Position numbers and translations under genes: made by a program. Positions 13,950 through 19,362 of a stretch of 19,362 nt of DNA are shown here, one piece after another (position 1 is the first letter of the stretch; the number at the start of each line of letters is the position of its first letter). The stretch comes from Opitutaceae bacterium (lineage in GTDB: Bacteria > Verrucomicrobiota > Verrucomicrobiia > Opitutales > Opitutaceae). The stretch lies in the NCBI GenBank assembly GCA_025352845.1, contig JANXSC010000161.1, positions 1 through 19,362 of the forward strand, written 5' to 3'. Under the pieces are notes generated by a model that had not been told where the DNA came from, ran no database searches, and saw only the letters and a program-made list of their open reading frames with translations.

Positions 13950-14987
13950 TCACGCACACAGGAAAAAATCCCGCCCTTCCCCGTAGCCGCGCGCCACGAG
14001 CTTGGCGCGGTTGTAGTCCCGCGCGCCCCGCGTCGTCACGTAGCTCAGCACAAAAATCTCCCCGGGCTCCGGCAACGCACCCTCGCCGATCACGGGCACG
14101 CCCGTCCCACCGAGGCCGCGCCCCGTCTTCTTCACATCGACATCGATGTAGCCCGCGATCCGCACGCCATGCGCTGTCAGGTGCGCCGCGCGCTTCCGCG
14201 TGTGCCGCCCCGCGCCCCAGACGAAAATTTTCCGTCCATCCGCCACGCGCGCGAGTTCCCGCGCGATCCACTCCGCTTTCACGCGGAAGAATGCCTCGGC
14301 GTCGTAGCGCGCGTCGGTGCGCGTGAGCCGGCCCGGCGGATCGTTCCAGCGCAGCAGGACGCGCGGCACCTTGGCCATGAGCACTCCGGCGTCGAGCCAG
14401 CGCAGCCACAACTCGTAGTCCTCGGGAAAATCCCCGTCGCGGTATCCGCCGTGTCGCGCCACGAGTTCGCGCCGGAACATCGCGCTCGGATTCGCCAGCG
14501 GCGACTCCACAAAGCGGTTGAGCACGATCGCTTCCGGTGTGAGCAGGGTGTTCAGCCAGTCCACGTGCAGCGCGTAGCCCGCGCGCGCCGCGCAGTCGCC
14601 GCCGAATTCGACGAGGCTGCCCACCACGCCCACGCCGCGGTTTTCCGGGGCCTGCAAAAAACCCACCTGCTCTGCGAGGCGCGCTGGCATGGCCTCGTCG
14701 TCCGCATCCATCCGCGCGACCCACTCGCCGCGGGCCGCGGCGATAGCCGCATTCGCCGCCACTGCGACCCCCGCGTGCGCCTGTTCGATGAGGGTGAGCC
14801 TCGGTTCCACTTTCGCCAGCTCGTGCAAAATCTCCCGCGTGCCATCCGTCGATCCGTCGTCGACGGCGATCAATTCCCAGTCGGAAAATGTCTGCGCCCG
14901 CACGCTCGCAATCGCGCGCGCCACGGTGGACGAGGCATTGCGCACCGGCAGGATTACGGAGACGCGGGGATGGTGGGACGACGGCAC
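13950..14987 (-). CDS. Family 2 glycosyltransferase with a C-terminal Rossmann-like extension
   Basis: A 345-residue GT-A fold glycosyltransferase. Residues 9-110 hold the nucleotide-sugar site: VSVILPVRNASSTVARAI, AVDDGSTDGT (residues 41-50), and ARMDADDEAMP with the metal-binding DxD-type residues at 94-97. GGYRDGDFPEDYELWLRW contains the acidic catalytic-base region. After about residue 245, FVWGAGRHTRKRAAHL followed by GYIDVD looks like a small nucleotide-binding domain attached to the transferase. There are no membrane segments. It probably adds a sugar in surface polysaccharide or lipid glycan synthesis, but no other such gene is in the window, so the product is unknown. It starts at ATG 14987 and is divergent from the membrane fusion gene. 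Confidence 0.88.
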   Translation of the reverse strand: MPSSHHPRVSVILPVRNASSTVARAIASVRAQTFSDWELIAVDDGSTDGTREILHELAKVEPRLTLIEQAHAGVAVAANAAIAAARGEWVARMDADDEAMPARLAEQVGFLQAPENRGVGVVGSLVEFGGDCAARAGYALHVDWLNTLLTPEAIVLNRFVESPLANPSAMFRRELVARHGGYRDGDFPEDYELWLRWLDAGVLMAKVPRVLLRWNDPPGRLTRTDARYDAEAFFRVKAEWIARELARVADGRKIFVWGAGRHTRKRAAHLTAHGVRIAGYIDVDVKKTGRGLGGTGVPVIGEGALPEPGEIFVLSYVTTRGARDYNRAKLVARGYGEGRDFFLCA

Positions 14988-15101
14988 GGAGGGACTCGCC
15001 TACGCGGGGCAAGAGCGCGTGTCGATTCGCGTTCAATCACCCACCCACATATTTTCCAATTCGGCGTTTGCCACGGGCGCACGCCCGGCGGACGTTCAGC
15101 C

Positions 15102-16604
15102 ATGTCCGTTGTCCACCCCCCCGCCCGCGTCGAGGAGCACTTCTCCCTGCCGCTGTTCCTTTTCACGCTCGCCGCCACGCTGGCGGGCCTCGCCGGCCTC
15201 CTGAAATTTGCCGCGCCCCATGCCGTGTGGGCCGCGCAACTCGCCGCCGGCGCCGTGCCGTTCGTCGCGGCGTTTCTCGCGATTCACCTCTTCACGTGCT
15301 TCATCGAATTCGTGTTTCACCGCTACGTGCTGCACAAGCCGGTGCTGCCGTTGCTCAGCAGGTTCTATAAGCAACACACGCTGCACCATTCGCTCACCCG
15401 CATCGGCAAGCGCTACACGCCCGGCGGCCGCGAGGTTCCGTTCGTCGAAAATATTTATCCCGTTACCGAGCCGGAGCAGGGTGAAGCCTCGTTCTTTCCG
15501 TGGTATACGCTCGCCGTTTTTGCCCTCGGCGTCACCCCGCTCCTCGCGCTGCTGCAATGGATCGCGCCGGCGTTCCCGTGGTTTTTCGCGGGCTATGCGG
15601 CACTGGCGTTCGCCATCGCGCTCTACGAGATTTTCCACGCCATCGAGCACTGGTCGTTTGAGCGCTGGGGCCCGCTCATCGAGCACCGCCAGTTCGGCTG
15701 GCTCTGGCGCAAGGTCTACAGCTTCCACCTCCGCCACCACGCCGTGATCGATTGCAACGAGGCGATCTCGGGCTTCTTCACGCTGCCGGTCTTCGACTGG
15801 GTGTTCGGCACCTTCGTGCTGCCGAAGACACTCTACACCGACGGCAGCGAGTGGACTGCCACCGAATTCACCAGCCCGCGCCCAATCGCACTCATCCGCT
15901 GGTGCGACGAAAAATCCGAGGTGATGATCAAGGCGCGCCGTGCCCGCACCCCCGCTCCCGTCGGCGGAGCCTACACCCGTGGCGAGCAGGTCGCGCACTA
16001 CCTCACCCACGGCACCGGGCTCGCCGCGAGCATCGCCGCGCTCGTGCTCATGATCGTGTTCGCCGCCGTGCGCGGCGAATCGTCGCATGTGATCACCGCC
16101 GTGGTCTTCGGCATGGCGCTCATCGCGCTCTACGCGACGTTCATGAATTTCCGCCGCGATCGCGCGACGCATTGGCGGCAGGTGCTCCGCCGCCACCATC
16201 ATGCGGCGATCTTTCTGCTCATCGCGGGCACGGCCACCCCGTTTCTCCTTGGCAGCGTAAAGGGCTCCTGGGGCTGGAGCCTCTTCGGCGTCGTCTGGGG
16301 ACTCTGCGCGATCGGCGCGAGCTGTCGGCTCTTCGGCACGGACAACCTTCGCCTCATTTCCCGCGGTGCCTACCTCGGTCTCGGTCTCGTCGCGCTCATC
16401 GCGCTTAAACCGCTCGTCGCCACCGTGCCTCAGGGCGCGTTGTGGCTGCTGCTCGCTGGCGTGTTGTGCTACGCGTGCGGCTCGATCTTCCACGTCTGGC
16501 AACGCCTCCGCTACCATCAGGTCGTCCGTCACGCCTTCGCCCTCGGCGGCAGTGCGTGCCATCTGCTGGCGCTGGTGATTTTCGTTTTGCCGCACGGAAC
16601 CTGA
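15102..16604 (+). CDS. Membrane protein: fatty acid hydroxylase-type domain fused to a hemolysin III/PAQR domain
   Basis: A 500-residue polytopic membrane protein. The frame is open far upstream, but ATG 15102 (MSVVHPPARVEEHF) is chosen because the upstream part is antisense to the glycosyltransferase. Residues about 15-245 carry the histidine boxes of di-iron hydroxylases: H73-RYVLH78, H92-TLHH96, H179-AIEH183, H195 and HLRHH (209-213). A short linker leads to YTRGEQVAHYLTHGTGLAAS (291-310), then LRRHHHAAIFLLIAGTATPF (362-381) and FHVWQRLRYHQVVRHAFALGGSACH (463-487), which are hemolysin III/YqfA (PAQR) signatures. The first half should oxidise a lipid acyl or sterol-like chain; the second half is related to metal-dependent membrane hydrolases/receptors. 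The histidine expected in the second PAQR helix is missing (YATFMNF), while the H477 and H487 pair is kept. Confidence 0.87.
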   Translation: MSVVHPPARVEEHFSLPLFLFTLAATLAGLAGLLKFAAPHAVWAAQLAAGAVPFVAAFLAIHLFTCFIEFVFHRYVLHKPVLPLLSRFYKQHTLHHSLTRIGKRYTPGGREVPFVENIYPVTEPEQGEASFFPWYTLAVFALGVTPLLALLQWIAPAFPWFFAGYAALAFAIALYEIFHAIEHWSFERWGPLIEHRQFGWLWRKVYSFHLRHHAVIDCNEAISGFFTLPVFDWVFGTFVLPKTLYTDGSEWTATEFTSPRPIALIRWCDEKSEVMIKARRARTPAPVGGAYTRGEQVAHYLTHGTGLAASIAALVLMIVFAAVRGESSHVITAVVFGMALIALYATFMNFRRDRATHWRQVLRRHHHAAIFLLIAGTATPFLLGSVKGSWGWSLFGVVWGLCAIGASCRLFGTDNLRLISRGAYLGLGLVALIALKPLVATVPQGALWLLLAGVLCYACGSIFHVWQRLRYHQVVRHAFALGGSACHLLALVIFVLPHGT

Positions 16605-16699
16605 GAGTGTCCTGCGGTGGCGCGGAACACAAATTCCGCCGCGCCCGAAAACGGGATTGATTCGCGGGAAGTGGCTGTCCACGTTCTCGCCCCCAAGAC

Positions 16700-16776
16700 G
16701 GACGCTTAGCTCAGTTGGTTAGAGCACCTGCTTCACACGCAGGGGGTCGGCGGTTCGAGTCCGCCAGCGTCCACCA
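16700..16776 (+). tRNA. tRNA-Val (anticodon CAC), CCA encoded
   Basis: The full cloverleaf can be drawn: acceptor ggacgct/agcgtcc, D-arm gctc/gagc, anticodon stem cctgc/gcagg around ttcacac, T-arm ggcgg-ttcgagt-ccgcc, discriminator A and an encoded CCA. The anticodon CAC reads the valine codon GUG. No tRNA gene neighbours it. Confidence 0.96.
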
Positions 16777-16786
16777 TGTTTCCCAG

Positions 16787-16805
16787 CCTTGCGTTGATCG
16801 CAAGG
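16787..16805 (+). terminator. Hairpin just downstream of tRNA-Val
   Basis: ccttgcg (16787-16793) and cgcaagg (16799-16805) make a perfect 7-bp stem with a 5-base loop, beginning 10 bases after the tRNA CCA. A T-rich run does not follow closely, so it may be a processing or weak termination signal. Between here and 16996 I see only two more small palindromes (16949-16962 and 16965-16979) and no gene. Confidence 0.4.
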
Positions 16806-16996
16806 GGCCTTGATTTGACCTCCACTTGGATTCGGTGTGTCGGGCGCCAAGCCCGAAGGTTGCTTAGCGGTGTCAAGCCCCCTGCACTCCAAAACCAGCG
16901 AGGCACCGACTGGGGCCACCGAGCGAGCCACTCATGGTAGGTTTACGCCCCATGGCGTCGGCCCAGCCGACCATGTATGCTACAAGCTACAGTCCT

Positions 16997-17629
16997 ATGA
17001 AAATCAAAACCATTGGCGTGCTTTGCACCCTCGTCGCGACGGTTAGCTTAGGGGTGAATCAATCCAACGCCATCGAACTCGTCGTCAACGGAGGTTTTGA
17101 AACCGGCAGTCTCACGGGTTGGGCCCTGACGCCCAACACCATACCCTTCGGAACAACTCCAGGTGTGCAAATGAGCGGGGTTTCCCACAGCGGGGACTGG
17201 GCCGTGGCCCTGGGAAATTATCCTACCGTTGGCTTCCTCACGCAGTCCATTGCAACGACCGCTGGCACCACCTACGACATTAGTTTTTGGCTCCAGCTCC
17301 GAAACCAGTCCGGTCTCTCTCCGGACTTCAATAATTTCTCGTTGAGCTTCGGCTCAACTACGCTGCCCGGCGGGTTCACCAATAACCAGTCGCCCTTTGG
17401 GTATACCAAATTCGCCTTCACGGGTATCACCGCAACTTCGGCCTCCACGGCGCTGCAGTTCTCCTTTTCCGAGAAGCTCGGTTACATGGCCCTTGACGAT
17501 GTCAGCGTGCAACTCTCCACCGGTGGGGCGCCCGCTAACGGTGTTCCCGATGGTGGCTCCTCGGCGGCGCTCTTCGGAGTCGTTGCGCTGGGCATGGGCG
17601 CCTTCGCGCGGTTTTCGCGCAAGCACTGA
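16997..17629 (+). CDS. Secreted protein with VPDGG-type C-terminal sorting signal (PEP-CTERM/VPDSG-CTERM-like)
   Basis: A 210-residue exported protein. ATG 16997 gives a signal peptide (MKIKTIGVLCTLVATVSLGVNQSNA); a start at 16934 would put 21 extra residues before it. The mature part begins IELVVNGGFETGSLTGW and runs through LTQSIATTAGTTYDISFWLQ and YMALDDVSVQL, the pattern of a carbohydrate-binding-like jelly-roll. The C-terminus is tripartite: VPDGG (183-187), a hydrophobic helix ALFGVVALGMGAFA, and the basic tail RFSRKH. This is an exosortase/archaeosortase-type sorting signal as seen widely in Verrucomicrobia, so the protein should be processed at the cell envelope and perhaps attached to extracellular polymer. 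Its base composition is visibly less GC-rich than its neighbours, and it lies between tRNA-Val and a decayed tRNA 3' end. Confidence 0.86.
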   Translation: MKIKTIGVLCTLVATVSLGVNQSNAIELVVNGGFETGSLTGWALTPNTIPFGTTPGVQMSGVSHSGDWAVALGNYPTVGFLTQSIATTAGTTYDISFWLQLRNQSGLSPDFNNFSLSFGSTTLPGGFTNNQSPFGYTKFAFTGITATSASTALQFSFSEKLGYMALDDVSVQLSTGGAPANGVPDGGSSAALFGVVALGMGAFARFSRKH

Positions 17630-17651
17630 GTCCACTTCCCTCTCAAACGCC

Positions 17652-17683
17652 AAAGCCGCCCTCTGTAGAGGACGGCTTTTTTC
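17652..17683 (+). terminator. Intrinsic terminator of the VPDGG-CTERM gene
   Basis: aaagccgccctc and gaggacggcttt pair in a stem with one mismatch around a short loop, and a T-run (tttttt) follows. It is 22 bases beyond the stop codon, the standard rho-independent arrangement. Confidence 0.85.
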
Positions 17684-17709
17684 TTGCGCACAATACGAGT
17701 CTGAGCCGC

Positions 17710-17741
17710 CGCGGATTTGAATCCGCCAGTGCCCGCCATGT
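17710..17741 (+). pseudogene. Decayed copy of a tRNA 3' end (T-arm to CCA)
   Basis: The sequence aligns with the 3' end of tRNA-Val (16749-16779) in about 25 of 32 positions, with one extra base in the T-arm and mostly transition differences; it ends in gcccgccatgt against cgtccaccatgt in the intact gene. No anticodon arm or acceptor 5' strand precedes it, so it is not a functional tRNA. It could be a remnant attachment site or a worn tRNA fragment from another isoacceptor. Confidence 0.6.
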
Positions 17742-17773
17742 GAAATACAAACGAACGGACTGCGCGGGCCGCG

Positions 17774-18427
17774 TTATTTCTTCGTCTTCACCGCGCGCTT
17801 TCGCCCGGGAAAAAGCTCGCGACAGATCATGCACACCGTCCCATCGCACGCATGCGCCGTGCAGTGTTCACGGCCGTAGAAAATGATGCGCAGGTGCAGC
17901 TCATTCCAGTGCTCACGCGGGAAGAGTTTCTTCAGGTCGGCCTCGGTCTGCCCCACGTTTTTTCCGCGCGTGAACTGCCAGCGCTGCGCGAGGCGGTGAA
18001 TGTGCGTATCCACGGGAAAGGCCGCCACGCCGAACGCCCGCGCCATCACGACGCTCGCCGTCTTGTGGCCGACGCCAGGCAGCTCCTCCAATTCCTCGAA
18101 GGTCCGCGGCACCTGCCCGCCGTGCTTCTCGATCAGGATGTGTGAGAGGCCCGCGATCGCCTGCGCCTTGCGCGGGGCGAGGCCGCAGGGGCGCACGATG
18201 GCGTCGATCTGCGCGACGGTGAGCGCGGCCATTTTCGCGGGCGTGGCGGCGAGGGCGAAGAGCGCGGGCGTGGTGAGGTTCACGCGCTTGTCGGTGCATT
18301 GCGCGGAGAGCAGCACGGCGATCAGCAGCGTGAACGCGTCGCGGTGATCGAGCGGCACGGCTGGCGCCGGGTAGAGTTCGGCGAGGCGGCGATCGACGTG
18401 GGCGGCGCGCTCGGTCTTGGTCGTCAT
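17774..18427 (-). CDS. nth: Endonuclease III (DNA glycosylase/AP lyase)
   Basis: A 217-residue base-excision repair enzyme that removes oxidised pyrimidines and nicks the AP site. ATG 18427 (MTTKTERAAHVDRRL) fits the family start; 18475 would add 16 unrelated residues. Visible marks are FTLLIAVLLSAQCTDKRVN, the helix-hairpin-helix LEELPGVGHKTASVV with catalytic lysine K122, and FPVDTHIHRLAQRW with catalytic aspartate D140. The C-terminal [4Fe-4S] loop has four cysteines at 189, 194, 199 and 202, that is C-x4-C-x4-C-x2-C, not the C-x6-C-x2-C-x5-C of E. coli Nth. The gene is convergent with the VPDGG-CTERM gene and 66 bases from the end of the broken gene upstream on the same strand. Confidence 0.93.
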   Translation of the reverse strand: MTTKTERAAHVDRRLAELYPAPAVPLDHRDAFTLLIAVLLSAQCTDKRVNLTTPALFALAATPAKMAALTVAQIDAIVRPCGLAPRKAQAIAGLSHILIEKHGGQVPRTFEELEELPGVGHKTASVVMARAFGVAAFPVDTHIHRLAQRWQFTRGKNVGQTEADLKKLFPREHWNELHLRIIFYGREHCTAHACDGTVCMICRELFPGRKRAVKTKK

Positions 18428-18493
18428 GCGGGGCAACGAGAGCCGCTTCGCGCGCGGAAACAAAGCCCAAATCACCCGCAGCCCGCGCGCTCC

Positions 18494-19362
18494 CTATCGC
18501 GCCAGCAATTCCGCCGGCAACTCCGGGATACGCGCCACGACCACTTCGCCGGTGCGCCGAATGATGCCGTAGATCACGCGCCGCTCGCTGCGATCCCACG
18601 CCCACGACTGGCCCTCGAACGGGACTTCGATCGTGGTCACGTAGTCGAGCGTCACGCCCATTTTCGGGAGGCGCAGGACGTAGAGTTGCTTTTCGTCGTG
18701 GCCGGTCGTGTAGAGCAGGCCGTCGTCGCCCCAACTGCCGCCCGAGCTGCTGCTCCGGCCCCAATTCGCGACCACCTGCGGCGGAAACAGCCACGATTCC
18801 AACACCTGCCAGCGCTCGTCGAATTTTCCGACGATCGTGAAACGGTTGTCGGTGCCGGGGGCCGTGCCCTGATCGTTGTAGTGCGCGAAACACGCCCACC
18901 CGAAGCCGTCCTTTTTTCGGCCCACGTGAGCGAACCGTGGCGGATGCCGAGGCTCACCGACTTCACCGGCCGCACCGTCGCGAGATCGAAATATTCGATC
19001 GAACTCGCCATCGGCAGCTGCGGAAAATTCGCGTGCGCGAGCACGAGCTGACCGTCCTGCACGAGGCCGCCGTTGAGGTGACTCGTCGGGCCGCCGCGCG
19101 GGCCCACCCACTCGGCGACACGCTCGCCGGTGGCCTTGTCGTCTTTTCTGACGACGTAGTTCCCGATGCCATAGAAATAGTTCGCATCGACCGCCACGCC
19201 TTGGTTCGCGCCGCGCACTTTCCAGCGGCGCAACTCCTCCGCGACGAGCCCGTGCCGCGTCAACTCGGGCTTCGGCGCCGCCGGCAGCGAGGCGAGCCAC
19301 GCGCGCGGCGCTTCGCGCGCGGGATTCGCGGGTGAGTCGGCGGCGGCGGCGACCGCGGCGAA
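18494..19362 (-). pseudogene. Secreted beta-propeller-like protein gene, frameshifted and cut by the window edge
   Basis: Two overlapping frames on the - strand are parts of one gene. From the window edge to about 18913 the frame reads FAAVAAAADSPANPA (apparently a signal peptide end), RWKVRGANQGVAVDANYFYGIGNY, VRKDDKATGERVAEWVG, SSIEYFDLATVRPVKSVSLGIRHGSLTWAEK. The sequel KDGFGWACFAHYND, FTIVGKFDERWQVLESWLFPPQVV, SSSSGGSWGDDGLLYTTGHDE, KQLYVLRLPKMGVTLDYV and GQSWAWDRSERRVIYGIIRRTGEVVVARI lies in the next frame and stops at 18494. The join is at an A6 run (t's at 18912-18917 on the + strand); one more A would restore E-K-K-D-G. The repeated WD/YG-rich strands suggest a beta-propeller. It could be a pseudogene, a sequencing error or a slippage site. 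Start codon outside the window. Confidence 0.75.

Noticed and set aside
13932..15101. A 390-residue upstream extension of the membrane fusion protein
   Set aside because: The extension is antisense to the glycosyltransferase gene and lacks any domain; ATG 15102 gives a natural start for the hydroxylase domain.
15096..16682. A 528-residue open frame on the - strand
   Set aside because: It is the antisense shadow of the membrane fusion gene; the product is a low-complexity Arg/Glu/Ala chain with no domain.
16719..16931. A 70-residue open frame on the - strand ending in WRTRTADPLRVKQVL
   Set aside because: This is the well-known false protein made by translating the complement of a tRNA gene; here it overlaps tRNA-Val.
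17643..17849. A 68-residue open frame on the - strand containing WRALADSNPRR
   Set aside because: Same kind of false product, this time from the complement of the decayed tRNA 3' end; it also overlaps nth. It did help to reveal the tRNA remnant.
18912..18917. Programmed -1 frameshifting at the A6 run
   Set aside because: The frame register gives GAA AAA AGG, so the two-codon slip needed for a classic X-XXY-YYZ heptamer is not met, and no downstream pseudoknot was seen. Transcriptional slippage stays possible, but a mutation or read error is simpler.
1..19362. CRISPR array, rRNA genes, complete IS or prophage genes
   Set aside because: No regularly spaced direct repeats, no rRNA-like sequence, and no transposase, integrase or phage structural gene could be seen on either strand.

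Overview
The window is GC-rich, densely packed DNA that looks like a chromosome segment of a Verrucomicrobiota bacterium, most likely Opitutales/Opitutaceae. This rests on three things seen together: a DUF1501 plus Planctomycete-cytochrome (PSCyt1/DUF1549/DUF1553) gene pair, a DUF1080 protein, and a secreted protein ending in a VPDGG-type exosortase sorting signal. Taxonomy is inferred from gene content; no rRNA gene is present.

Left part (1-3.8 kb, + strand): the 3' part of a DUF1501 gene and a full PSD1-type cytochrome gene, closed by an intrinsic terminator. These form a secreted module of the type abundant in Planctomycetes and Verrucomicrobia. From 3.8 to 6.5 kb come an unrecognised small protein (-), a SufE-like sulfur acceptor (+), a TatD-family nuclease (+) and, convergent with it, the t6A-cyclising enzyme TcdA (-). 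SufE-like and TcdA genes together recall the E. coli CsdE-TcdA partnership.

Middle part (6.5-15 kb): a secreted thioredoxin-fold protein without CxxC (-); a DUF1080 protein (+); a Doc/antitoxin pair (-); a Tat-exported amidase (+); a nicotinamide riboside salvage operon of PnuC transporter and NadR-type kinase (-); a 350-bp gene-free stretch filled with nested inverted repeats; then Hsp33, a permuted SAM methyltransferase and a family 2 glycosyltransferase, all on the - strand.

Right part (15-19.4 kb): a 500-residue membrane protein that joins a fatty-acid-hydroxylase-type histidine-box domain to a hemolysin III/PAQR domain (+); tRNA-Val(CAC) (+); a VPDGG-CTERM secreted protein (+) lying between the intact tRNA and a decayed copy of its 3' end; endonuclease III (-); and a secreted beta-propeller-like gene (-) broken by a one-base frameshift in an A6 run and cut by the window edge.

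No CRISPR array, rRNA, complete transposase gene or phage module was seen. The best candidates for something new are the hydroxylase-PAQR fusion, the nested palindrome locus at 12.03-12.26 kb and the tRNA-flanked sorting-signal gene.
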